A stretch of 7,162 nucleotides of DNA from positions 1 to 7,162 of the forward strand of contig JAQGJZ010000335.1 in assembly GCA_028290385.1 (NCBI GenBank), written 5' to 3'. Positions within the stretch are counted from its first letter, which is position 1; the number at the start of each line of letters is the position of its first letter. The translations under genes were made by a program, and so were the position numbers. The DNA is from Enterovirga sp. GTDB lineage: Bacteria > Pseudomonadota > Alphaproteobacteria > Rhizobiales > Beijerinckiaceae. Under the pieces are notes generated by a model. That model searched no databases. It was not told the DNA's origin and was given only the letters and a program-made list of their open reading frames with translations. Of the stretch, positions 1 through 6,721 are shown piece by piece.

Positions 1-1958
1 TCCATCTTGAGCACGGCCTTGGCCTGCTGGAGGGGATTGAGACGATCGCGACCGGGGATGGGGCCGCTACGGACACGATCCGGCTGTCCTATGCGGGCGA
101 TGCCAAGCTGATGGTGCCCGTTTCCGACATCGATCTCATGTGGCGCTACGGCGCGGCCGAGCATGTCGGCCTCGACCGGCTCGGCAGCGATTCGTGGCCG
201 AAGCGCCGCGCCAAGGTGGAGACAGAGATCAACGATGCCGCAGCCGAACTCGCGGGCATCGCGGCCGAGCGCCAGAAAATCGAGGCGCCCGCGATCACGC
301 CGCCGCGGCGCGATTACGAGCGCTTCGTCGCACGCTTCCCCTATAGCGTGACGGCGGACCAGAACGAGGCCGTCAACGACATCCTCAAGGACCTTGCCTC
401 CGGCAAGGCCATGGATCGCCTCGTCTGCGGCGATGTCGGGTTCGGCAAGACGGAGGTGGCGCTGCGCGCCGCCGCGGCCGTGGCGCTCGCCGGAAAGCAG
501 GTTGCGGTCGTCGCCCCGACCACCGTGCTCGTCCGCCAGCACCTCCAGACCTTTCGGCGCCGCTTCGCGGAGTTCGGCATCGAGGTCGGGCATCTGTCCC
601 GCCTCGCCAAGCCCGCCGAAGCAAAGGCCGTGAAGGCCGGCCTGAAGGACGGGTCCATCCGCGTCGTGGTCGGCACGCACGCCCTCGCGGGCAACGGCGT
701 CGCGTTCAGCGATCTCGGCCTGCTCGTGGTGGACGAGGAGCAGCGCTTCGGGGCGGCGCACAAGGACAAGTTCCGCGCCCTCGGCGAGCACGCGCATGTG
801 CTCACCCTCACGGCGACGCCGATCCCGCGGACGCTGCAATCGGCGCTGGTCGGCCTGCAGAACGTCAGCGTGCTGGCGACACCGCCCGCCGAGCGCCAGC
901 CCGTTCGCACCTTCGTGGCGCCGTTCGACGGGCCGACCGTGCGCGCGGCGCTGCTGCGCGAGCGTAGGCGCGGCGGCCAGAGCTTCGTCGTGTGCCCCCG
1001 GATCGAGGATATCGCGCCGATGACGGCGCAGCTCAAAGGGCTCGTCCCCGAGCTCCAGGTCTTTGTCGCGCATGGCAAGCTGCCAGCCGAGGAGATCGAC
1101 GACACCATGGTCCGCTTCGCCGACGGCGAAGGCGACGTGCTGCTCGCGACCAACATCATCGAAAGCGGGCTCGACGTTCCGCGGGCCAACACCATCATGG
1201 TCTGGCGCGCCAACATGTTCGGCCTCTCGCAGCTGCACCAATTGCGGGGGCGCGTCGGCCGCGGGCGGCCGCGCGGCATCGCGTACCTGCTGACCGACCC
1301 CGAGGAGGAGGTCTCGGACGAAACGCGCAAGAGGCTGAGCACGCTCGAGCGCCTGGACCGCCTCGGCGCGGGCTTCGCCATCAGTGCCGAGGACCTCGAG
1401 CAGCGGGGCGCCGGCGACCTGCTGGGCGACACGCAGGCCGGTCACGTGAAGCTGATCGGGGCCGGGCTCTACCGGCGGCTGCTCGAGCGCGCGCTCCTGG
1501 CCGCGACCGGGCGGACGCCGCCGGAGGAATGGGTGCCGGAGCTGAACATCGGGATCCCGGCCCGGATCCCGCCGGATTACGTTCCCGAGCCGGAGGTGCG
1601 GCTCAACCTATACGCGCGGATCGCCAGGACGCTGGACCGCGCGGGCGAGGCGCGCATCGCGGACGAGATCGAGGACCGTTTCGGTCAGCTTCCGGAGGAG
1701 GTGACCGCCCTTTTGGCCGTGAACCGCCTCAAGCGGCTGTGCCGCGAGGCGGGTGTCGCGCGGGTCGATGCCGGCCCGCAGGCAATCGCCCTGACCTTCA
1801 AGGATCGCGACGAGCACGATCCCGGCATCCGCGATGCGGCCGGAAGCGACGAGCGGCTTGCGTGGCGGAACGGCCGGCTGGTCGCCGCGATCCCGACCGA
1901 AGGCGTCGAGGAGCGGCTGGACGCGATCGAGACGGCCCTGACGCCGTTTCGGCGCTGA
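1..1958 (+). CDS. mfd: Mfd-type transcription-repair coupling factor, 5'-truncated
   Basis: Mfd is a cytoplasmic DNA translocase that pushes stalled RNA polymerase off damaged template and recruits UvrA. The gene enters from the left edge (frame starts at base 3) with about 651 residues visible. In order these are: the CarD-like RNA polymerase-interacting domain (HLEHGLG near base 3, then YAGDAKLMVPVSDIDL); a linker; a RecG-like helicase with Walker A GDVGFGKTE (429-455), DEEQ box (732-743), TATPIPRTL and motif VI QLRGRVGR (1239-1262); a translocation motif (GAGF, RGAGDLLG, QAGH); and the C-terminal TRCF/D7 domain. This matches the length of the same portion of E. coli Mfd, so the 3' end is intact. 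The missing N-terminus would carry the UvrB-like domains, if present. ATG 111 lies inside the RNA polymerase-interacting domain and is not the start. Odd points: RANMFG where RADMFG is usual, AHGKL for AHGQM, and a divergent linker. The protein could be a second Mfd paralogue. The family call is secure; housekeeping identity is not. Confidence 0.9.
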   Translation, partial: HLEHGLGLLEGIETIATGDGAATDTIRLSYAGDAKLMVPVSDIDLMWRYGAAEHVGLDRLGSDSWPKRRAKVETEINDAAAELAGIAAERQKIEAPAITPPRRDYERFVARFPYSVTADQNEAVNDILKDLASGKAMDRLVCGDVGFGKTEVALRAAAAVALAGKQVAVVAPTTVLVRQHLQTFRRRFAEFGIEVGHLSRLAKPAEAKAVKAGLKDGSIRVVVGTHALAGNGVAFSDLGLLVVDEEQRFGAAHKDKFRALGEHAHVLTLTATPIPRTLQSALVGLQNVSVLATPPAERQPVRTFVAPFDGPTVRAALLRERRRGGQSFVVCPRIEDIAPMTAQLKGLVPELQVFVAHGKLPAEEIDDTMVRFADGEGDVLLATNIIESGLDVPRANTIMVWRANMFGLSQLHQLRGRVGRGRPRGIAYLLTDPEEEVSDETRKRLSTLERLDRLGAGFAISAEDLEQRGAGDLLGDTQAGHVKLIGAGLYRRLLERALLAATGRTPPEEWVPELNIGIPARIPPDYVPEPEVRLNLYARIARTLDRAGEARIADEIEDRFGQLPEEVTALLAVNRLKRLCREAGVARVDAGPQAIALTFKDRDEHDPGIRDAAGSDERLAWRNGRLVAAIPTEGVEERLDAIETALTPFRR

Positions 1959-1969
1959 GGCGCCGATTT
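1949..1969 (+). terminator. Hairpin on the mfd stop codon, possible intrinsic terminator
   Basis: Bases 1949-1955 (TCGGCGC) pair perfectly with 1960-1966 (GCGCCGA) around a 4-nt loop, TGAG, that contains the TGA stop of the mfd-like gene. A short run of three T follows (1967-1969). The stem is 7 bp and almost all G/C. It lies exactly at the gene end and before an unrelated lipoprotein gene, which fits a terminator. The T tract is much shorter than in a classical Rho-independent terminator, so strength is uncertain. Confidence 0.45.
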
Positions 1970-2030
1970 GGCGGGACAAGCATGGCGGCCTGGCTTAATC
2001 CGGCGCATCGCCCCGCAGCTCGGACCGGAC

Positions 2031-2414
2031 ATGCTCGCCCGCTTTCTTGTCTCAGCCTTCGTCTTGTGCGCCCTCGCCGGCTGCGCCGTCGAAACGTTCG
2101 GCTACGCGATGAGCCAATATGGCGACGTGCGCGGCGTCCGGGTCCGACTCGGATGCCGGGACACCTACGAGGTCTTCGACCGCACCGACCGCCGCAGCCT
2201 CGTCGTGGTCACGAATCCGTTGAACGAAGCGCTTGCCGGCGCCTGTACGGATGGGGCGCCGCTGCCCCGGCCAGACCGGATGCGCCGCATCGCCGAGATC
2301 TTTCTGACCGAGACGACGGCCCGGCCGCAATGCGTCCTGGGCCCCGAGAGGCCGCTGACCGAATTCCATGCCGAATACGAGTATCGCTGCCCGGAGCCGC
2401 GGCCGCGCCGGTGA
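2031..2414 (+). CDS. Small predicted outer-membrane lipoprotein, function unknown
   Basis: This 127-residue protein begins with a short lipoprotein signal peptide: Arg4, a hydrophobic run at residues 5-16 and the lipobox LAGC with Cys18 as the predicted lipidation site. Ala at +2 is compatible with transport to the outer membrane by Lol. ATG 2031 was chosen because it puts the signal peptide at the N-terminus. An in-frame TTG at 1968 would add 21 residues without signal character and would overlap the hairpin behind mfd. The Shine-Dalgarno sequence before 2031 is weak (GGAC). The mature part has four more cysteines (42, 72, 101, 120), enough for two disulfides in the periplasm. It also has a CRDTYEVFDR stretch and an acidic/aromatic end (EFHAEYEYRC). 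I do not recognise a named family. The next gene converges on it with 6 nt between stop codons. Codon use matches the neighbours. Confidence 0.8.
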   Translation: MLARFLVSAFVLCALAGCAVETFGYAMSQYGDVRGVRVRLGCRDTYEVFDRTDRRSLVVVTNPLNEALAGACTDGAPLPRPDRMRRIAEIFLTETTARPQCVLGPERPLTEFHAEYEYRCPEPRPRR

Positions 2415-2434
2415 CCGCTCCTAGCAGCGGTCGC
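2411..2434. terminator. Shared hairpin between convergent stop codons
   Basis: Bases 2413-2419 (GACCGCT) pair with 2426-2432 (AGCGGTC). A T-G wobble (2412/2433) and a G-C pair (2411/2434) extend the stem to 9 bp around a 6-nt loop (2420-2425). The lipoprotein TGA (2412-2414) lies in the left arm. The opposite gene's TAG (complement of 2421-2423) lies in the loop. A hairpin reads the same from both strands, so it could end both transcripts. No T tract follows on either side, so Rho-independent termination is not assured. Confidence 0.45.
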
Positions 2435-2654
2435 ACAGCGATCGGGTCGCGCGGCGCATCCGATCGTCCCAGCGCTTGTAGCGCGCATCCTCGCGCCGCC
2501 TGGCCTCCTCGTTCGCGCTGCGGGCCGTGGCGGGCGCTTGACGGGCGGCCGGTAGCGGCTCCACCAGGGGCCGAGCGGGAGACGCGGTCTGAGCGAAGGC
2601 GAGGCTCGCCGGCGCGGTCAGCCCGATCGCTGCGGCAAGAAGCAAGGTACGCAT
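2421..2654 (-). CDS. Small Sec-exported protein with C-terminal CxxC, function unknown
   Basis: This minus-strand gene encodes 77 residues. Residues 1-21 form a Sec signal peptide (MRT, hydrophobic LLLAAAIGL, then AFA before Gln22 as the likely cleavage site). Next come an Ala/Pro-rich spacer (about 24-45) and a strongly charged, probably helical segment (about 48-72, with RRRED, YKRWDDRMRR). The chain ends in CDRC (Cys74 and Cys77). The start at 2654 is favoured because a GGAG Shine-Dalgarno sits 7 nt upstream of it on the minus strand and it places the signal peptide at the N-terminus; an in-frame start at 2687 would add 11 residues in front. The mature protein would be periplasmic, about 56 residues. 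I do not recognise the family. The terminal CxxC could bind metal or take part in thiol exchange, but that is inference only. It is convergent with the lipoprotein gene and divergent from ispA. Confidence 0.7.
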   Translation of the reverse strand: MRTLLLAAAIGLTAPASLAFAQTASPARPLVEPLPAARQAPATARSANEEARRREDARYKRWDDRMRRATRSLCDRC

Positions 2655-2689
2655 GCTGTGTCTCCGAGCGACCGTCGCCGCGTTCACCT

Positions 2690-2758
2690 ATGATGCGGTC
2701 CCAGGTTGACCTGTCCGCCGCGTTCCGCCAAGCCGTCGCCGCATCTGGGATAATGTGA
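2690..2758 (+). CDS. Possible 22-codon leader ORF overlapping the ispA start
   Basis: A short reading frame starts ATG-ATG at 2690 and ends with TGA at 2756-2758. The TGA overlaps the ispA GTG start (2755) in the 4-nt arrangement GTGA, the same coupling seen between hpnA and hpnC. The 22-residue peptide (MMRSQVDLSAAF then RQAVAASGIM) resembles nothing I know. About three quarters of its third codon positions are G or C. Against it, no Shine-Dalgarno precedes 2690 (the sequence there is pyrimidine-rich), and open frames arise easily in GC-rich DNA. It is listed because it is the only frame that would explain the ispA start by translational coupling. Confidence 0.2.
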   Translation: MMRSQVDLSAAFRQAVAASGIM

Positions 2759-3696
2759 ATACCTTGACGCAGAACGACTTCTCCGTGCGGCTGGACGGGA
2801 CCGCGCGCGCGACCGAGCGGCTCCTGGATCATCTGCTCTCGACGGAGCCGCTGCCGGGCGAGATCGCCCGCCCTGCCCGCCTGCTCGACGCCATGCGCTA
2901 CGCCATGCTGGGCGGCGGCAAGCGGCTGCGTCCGCATCTCGTGGTCGAAACCGCGCGCCTGTTCGGGGTGGAAGGCGACGGCCCGCTGCGCGCCGGCGCG
3001 GCGGTCGAGTGCATCCATGGCTACAGCCTCGTGCACGACGACATGCCCGCGATGGACGACGACGCGCTTCGCCGTGGCAAGCCGACCGTCCACAAGGCCT
3101 ATGACGACGCGACCGCGATCCTCGCCGGCGACGCGCTCCAGACGCTCGCCTTCGACATCCTGGCGGACGAGGCGACCCACCCGGATCCGACGGTCCGCAT
3201 CGACCTGACGCTCGCGCTCGCCCGCGCCTCCGGCCTCGGTGGCATGGTCGGCGGACAGATGCTGGACCTTGAGGCGGAAGGTCGCTTCACGGCCGAAGGA
3301 CGCCCCATGCCGGGCGACGAAACCTCGACGCTGCGGCTGCAGGCCATGAAAACCGGCGCGATTCTGGCCGCCTCCGTCCAGATGGGCGCGATCATCGGCC
3401 AAGCCGGGGTTGAACAACGCGCGGCCCTCGCCCGTTACGGTGTAGCGCTCGGACAGGCTTTCCAGATCGCGGACGACCTCCTCGACGCCGAAGGCGAGGC
3501 TGCGACCGTCGGAAAGGCGACCGGGAAGGATGCCGCGAAGGGCAAATCGACGCTGGTTTCGCTGCTCGGCGCAGACGGGGCGAGAGCCCGCCTCAAGTCG
3601 CTGGTTTCGCGGGCGGAAGAGGAAATGGCGTCTTTCGGCGAGCGCGCGAGTGTCCTCGTCGAGACCGCACGGTTTGTGGCAGAACGGCAAAACTGA
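2755..3696 (+). CDS. ispA: Farnesyl diphosphate synthase (geranyltranstransferase)
   Basis: IspA condenses dimethylallyl/geranyl diphosphate with isopentenyl diphosphate to give C15 farnesyl diphosphate in the cytoplasm, feeding quinones, undecaprenyl carrier and triterpenoids. The 313-residue protein has every trans-prenyltransferase landmark: GGGKRLRP (residues 53-60, diphosphate binding), AVECIHGYSLVHDD, the first aspartate-rich motif DDMPAMD (95-101), AGDALQTLAF, GGQMLDLEAEG, the Lys-Thr-Gly segment and the second aspartate-rich motif DDLLD (240-244). The two-residue insertion in the first motif, with Tyr five residues before it, is the bacterial FPP-synthase pattern, so a C15 product is likelier than C20. 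Length is near E. coli IspA (299). The start is GTG 2755, with GGGA only 4 nt upstream; the nearby ATG 2753 runs straight into TGA. Dxs follows after 64 nt. No xseB, often found beside ispA or dxs elsewhere, is present. Confidence 0.93.
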   Translation: MNTLTQNDFSVRLDGTARATERLLDHLLSTEPLPGEIARPARLLDAMRYAMLGGGKRLRPHLVVETARLFGVEGDGPLRAGAAVECIHGYSLVHDDMPAMDDDALRRGKPTVHKAYDDATAILAGDALQTLAFDILADEATHPDPTVRIDLTLALARASGLGGMVGGQMLDLEAEGRFTAEGRPMPGDETSTLRLQAMKTGAILAASVQMGAIIGQAGVEQRAALARYGVALGQAFQIADDLLDAEGEAATVGKATGKDAAKGKSTLVSLLGADGARARLKSLVSRAEEEMASFGERASVLVETARFVAERQN

Positions 3697-3760
3697 AAGT
3701 GCGGATTAAGGCCAAGCTGAGGAAGCGGGTTCTCTTTTGACGGGAAAAGGTGCAGGGAGA

Positions 3761-5707
3761 ATGTCAACGAAGATGACAACCGCGAGTCCCGCGTTGCCTG
3801 TGAATACCCCTCTTCTCGACAAGGTCGGGACCCCCGAACTGCTCCGCCAGCTGCCCGAGTCCGACCTCAGACAGGTCGCGGACGAGCTGCGGCAGGAGAC
3901 GATCGACGCCGTGTCCGTCACCGGCGGCCACCTTGGGGCTGGCCTCGGTGTGGTCGAGCTCACGGTCGCGCTGCACTATGTCTTCGACACGCCGAACGAC
4001 CGCCTGATCTGGGACGTCGGCCATCAGGCGTACCCGCACAAGATCCTGACGGGACGGCGCGACCGCATCCGCACGCTGCGGCAGGGCGGCGGGCTTTCGG
4101 GCTTCACCAAGCGTTCGGAGAGCGAGTACGACCCCTTCGGGGCGGCCCATTCCTCCACGTCGATCTCGGCCGGCCTTGGCATGGCGGTCGCCCGCGACTT
4201 CGACGGCCGCAACAACAACGTCATCGCGGTGATCGGCGACGGCTCGATGTCGGCCGGCATGGCCTATGAGGCCATGAACAATGCCGGACACCTGAAGTCC
4301 CGGCTGATCGTCATCCTCAACGACAACGATATGTCGATCGCCCCGCCGACGGGCGCGATGTCGGCATATCTGGCACGGCTCGTGTCCGGCAAGACCTACC
4401 GCTCGCTTCGCGAGGTCGGCAAGAACATCGCCGAGCGGCTGCCGAAATTCATCGCCGACAAGGCCGTGAAGGCCGAGGAATACGCCCGCGGCTTCGTCAC
4501 CGGCGGCACGATGTTCGAGGAGCTCGGCTTCTACTATGTCGGGCCGATCGATGGTCACAACCTCGACCACCTGCTGCCCGTCCTGAAGAACGTTCGCGAT
4601 TCCGAGAGCGGGCCGATTCTGGTCCACGTCGTGACGCAGAAGGGCAAGGGCTACGGCCCGGCGGAGGCGGCTGCCGACAAGTACCACGGCGTTGTGCCGT
4701 TCGACGTGGTCACGGGCACGCAGGCCAAGGCCAAGGCCAATGCCCCGGCCTACACCAAGGTGTTCGCCGAAAGCCTGGCCAAGGAAGCGCGGCGGGACGA
4801 CAAGATCGTCGCGATCTCGGCCGCCATGCCGACCGGCACCGGCCTCGACCTCTTCGGCAAGGAATTCCCGGACCGGACCTTCGACACGGGCATCGCCGAG
4901 CAGCACGCCGTGACCTTCGCGGCCGGCCTTGCGACCGAAGGCTACAAGCCCTTCTGCGCCATCTACTCGACCTTCCTGCAGCGCGGCTACGACCAGGTGG
5001 TCCACGACGTGGCGCTGCAGAACCTGCCGGTGCGCTTTGCGCTCGACCGGGCCGGGCTCGTCGGCGCCGACGGCGCCACCCATGCGGGCTCCTTCGACAT
5101 CGCCTATCTCGGCTGCCTGCCGAACATGGTGATCATGGCCGCCGCGGATGAGGCCGAACTCGTCCACATGGTCGCCACTGCCACCGCGCACGACCAGGGC
5201 CCGATCGCGTTCCGCTTCCCGCGCGGCGAAGGCGTCGGCATCGACATGCCGGAGCGCGGCATCCCGCTCGAGATCGGCCGCGGCCGTATCGTCAAGGAGG
5301 GGACGCGCGTCGCGATCCTGTCGCTCGGCACCCGCCTCGCCGAGTCGCTGAAGGCGGCCGAGGAGCTGGACGCGCGCGGCCTGTCGACCACGGTCGCGGA
5401 TGCGCGCTTCGCCAAGCCGCTCGACGAGGAGATGATCCTTCGGCTCGCGCGCGATCACGAGGTGCTGATCACGATCGAGGAAGGCTCGATCGGCGGTTTC
5501 GGATCCTTCGTGCTCCACCTGCTCGCCGAGCGCGGCATGCTCGACCGCGGCCTGAAGGTGCGCTCGATGGTGCTGCCCGACGTCTACATCGACCACGACA
5601 AGCCCGACCGGATGTATGCCCAGGCGGGTCTGGACGCGCAGTCGATCGTCAAGCGCGTGTTCGAGATCCTCGGCCGCAACGCGGAAGCCCTCAAGGCTCG
5701 CGCCTGA
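3761..5707 (+). CDS. dxs: 1-deoxy-D-xylulose-5-phosphate synthase
   Basis: Dxs is the thiamine diphosphate enzyme that joins pyruvate and glyceraldehyde 3-phosphate to make DXP. This is the entry step of the MEP isoprenoid pathway and also feeds thiamine and pyridoxal synthesis. From ATG 3761 the protein has 648 residues, normal for the family. Landmarks: GGHLGAGLG with His57, [31 protein letters not shown], the thiamine diphosphate/Mg motif GDGS (159-162) running to NDN (187-189), GPIDGHN, catalytic Glu380 in [17 protein letters not shown], and a transketolase C-terminal domain. The start is uncertain. ATG 3761 has AAAGG 10 nt upstream, while AGGGAG lies only 1 nt before it. ATG 3773 (MTTASP) is 13 nt from AGGGAG, and TTG 3737 is unlikely. 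Upstream is ispA; downstream, hpnA starts 18 nt after the stop, which suggests one transcript. All key residues are intact. Confidence 0.96.
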   Translation: MSTKMTTASPALPVNTPLLDKVGTPELLRQLPESDLRQVADELRQETIDAVSVTGGHLGAGLGVVELTVALHYVFDTPNDRLIWDVGHQAYPHKILTGRRDRIRTLRQGGGLSGFTKRSESEYDPFGAAHSSTSISAGLGMAVARDFDGRNNNVIAVIGDGSMSAGMAYEAMNNAGHLKSRLIVILNDNDMSIAPPTGAMSAYLARLVSGKTYRSLREVGKNIAERLPKFIADKAVKAEEYARGFVTGGTMFEELGFYYVGPIDGHNLDHLLPVLKNVRDSESGPILVHVVTQKGKGYGPAEAAADKYHGVVPFDVVTGTQAKAKANAPAYTKVFAESLAKEARRDDKIVAISAAMPTGTGLDLFGKEFPDRTFDTGIAEQHAVTFAAGLATEGYKPFCAIYSTFLQRGYDQVVHDVALQNLPVRFALDRAGLVGADGATHAGSFDIAYLGCLPNMVIMAAADEAELVHMVATATAHDQGPIAFRFPRGEGVGIDMPERGIPLEIGRGRIVKEGTRVAILSLGTRLAESLKAAEELDARGLSTTVADARFAKPLDEEMILRLARDHEVLITIEEGSIGGFGSFVLHLLAERGMLDRGLKVRSMVLPDVYIDHDKPDRMYAQAGLDAQSIVKRVFEILGRNAEALKARA

Positions 5708-5725
5708 CCGCCGGGTGAGTGAAGC

Positions 5726-6721
5726 ATGGCCGATCCGGCCGGAGGGCGCGATCGCGTTCTGGTGACGGGAGCCTCGGGCTTTCTCGGATCCGCGATCGCC
5801 AACGTATTCCGTGACGCGGGCTTTGCCGTGCGCGTCATGGTGCGCGCGAACTCGCCACGAACGAATCTGTCGCCCGCCGACGAGGCCGTCATCGGCGACC
5901 TCCGGGAGCCGGAGACGCTCGCCCCGGCGGTCGCGGGCGTGCGCTATCTCGTCCACGCGGCGGCCGATTACCGGCTCTGGGCGAAGCGGCCCGAGGACCT
6001 GATCGAGGCCAATGTCGAGGGCACCCGCAACCTGATGCGGGCCGCCTTGCGGGAGGGCGTCGAGCGCGTCGTCTATACGTCCAGCGTCGCCACGATCACG
6101 CCCGGCCATGACGAAACGCGCCCGCTCACGCCGGAAACGGCGATCGGCATCTACAAGCGCTCCAAGGTGCTCGCCGAGCGTGCGGTCGAGGCGATGGTCG
6201 AGGCCGACAGGCTGCCGGCCGTCATCGTCAATCCGTCGACCCCGATCGGGCCGCGCGATGTGAAGCCGACCCCGACGGGCCGGATCATCGTGGAAGCCGC
6301 GTCGGGCAAGATGCCGGGCTTCGTCGATACCGGCCTCAACCTCGCGCATGTCGACGACGTCGCGGCCGGGCATCTGCTCGCCTTGCGGCAGGGGCGGATC
6401 GGCGAGCGCTACATCCTCGGCGGCGAGAATGTCTTGCTGTCGCGCATGCTGGCCGATATCGCGGAGATCGTCGGCCGGCGCCCGCCGAGCCTGCGGATTC
6501 CGCGCCTTGCCGTGTGGCCGCTCGCGATCGGGGCGGAAGCGGTCGCGCAGATCACCGGCCGCGAGCCCTTCGTGAGCCGCGATGCGCTGAGGATGGCGGC
6601 CTACAAGATGTTCTTCGACGACAGCAAGGCGCGCCGCGAGCTCGGCTACACATCGCGGCCCTACCGGCAGGGGCTCGTCGACGCGGTCGCCTGGTTCCGG
6701 CAGGCGGGGTCTCTCCGGTGA
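5726..6721 (+). CDS. hpnA: Hopanoid-associated sugar epimerase/reductase HpnA
   Basis: HpnA is an extended short-chain dehydrogenase/NAD-dependent epimerase found in hopanoid clusters. Its substrate is not firmly known; roles in hopanoid side-chain or sugar-like headgroup chemistry are proposed. The 331-residue protein shows the Rossmann nucleotide motif GASGFLG (15-21), AAADYRLW, NVEGTRNLMRAAL, the active-site strand VYTSS (Tyr117, Ser119-Ser120) and the catalytic YKRSK (Tyr143, Lys147). The segments NPSTPIGPRDVKPTPTGRII, DTGLNLAHVDDVAAGHLLAL and ERYILGGEN are highly characteristic of HpnA rather than of generic epimerases. Length is typical. It begins 18 nt after dxs and its stop overlaps the hpnC start by 4 nt (GTGA), so translational coupling is likely. 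The Shine-Dalgarno before ATG 5726 is weak (GTGAGTGAAGC). No hpnB glycosyltransferase gene separates it from hpnC, unlike the hpnA-hpnB-hpnC order I recall from Zymomonas. Confidence 0.92.
   Translation: MADPAGGRDRVLVTGASGFLGSAIANVFRDAGFAVRVMVRANSPRTNLSPADEAVIGDLREPETLAPAVAGVRYLVHAAADYRLWAKRPEDLIEANVEGTRNLMRAALREGVERVVYTSSVATITPGHDETRPLTPETAIGIYKRSKVLAERAVEAMVEADRLPAVIVNPSTPIGPRDVKPTPTGRIIVEAASGKMPGFVDTGLNLAHVDDVAAGHLLALRQGRIGERYILGGENVLLSRMLADIAEIVGRRPPSLRIPRLAVWPLAIGAEAVAQITGREPFVSRDALRMAAYKMFFDDSKARRELGYTSRPYRQGLVDAVAWFRQAGSLR

Noticed and set aside
341..1432. Minus-strand open frame (363 codons) inside mfd
   Set aside because: Ser/Arg-rich mirror of the helicase coding sequence with no motif or ribosome site.
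1968..2030. TTG 1968 as start of the lipoprotein
   Set aside because: It would bury the signal peptide behind 21 polar residues and begin within the hairpin tail of mfd; ATG 2031 gives a textbook lipoprotein N-terminus.
2689..2694. TATGAT as a -10 box for ispA
   Set aside because: It is a good -10 match, but no -35-like hexamer occurs 16-18 nt upstream (GAGCGA region). The TTGACC at 2706 is also badly placed for the GATAAT at 2749.
992..2758. Plus-strand open frame of 588 codons through the end of mfd and the two small genes
   Set aside because: It is a shifted-frame shadow of mfd, rich in Arg/Ala/Gly/Pro, and crosses two hairpins and an opposite-strand gene. Only its last 22 codons are discussed, as a possible leader.
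2209..3690. Minus-strand open frame (493 codons) opposite ispA and the small lipoprotein
   Set aside because: It is antisense to ispA, spans both strands' gene boundaries and the divergent promoter region, and shows no recognisable motif.
3737..3742. TTGACG resembling a -35 box before dxs
   Set aside because: No -10-like hexamer lies 16-18 nt downstream (the sequence there is GAATGTCA), so a dxs promoter is not supported.
3732..3750. CTTTT...AAAAG inverted repeat between ispA and dxs as a terminator
   Set aside because: The stem is only five A/T-rich pairs with no T tract after it; too weak to call.
4723..4740. Tandem GGCCAA repeat in dxs (QAKAKAN)
   Set aside because: It is in frame, lies in the linker between two Dxs domains where sequence is variable, and has only about three units, so it is most likely neutral.
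3764..6373. Very long open frame on the minus strand (869 codons) opposite dxs and hpnA
   Set aside because: It is antisense to two well-recognised genes. Its composition is low-complexity Arg/Asp/Gly/Val, as expected from the mirror of GC-rich codons, with no domain or plausible start. Long antisense frames are common in high-GC genomes.
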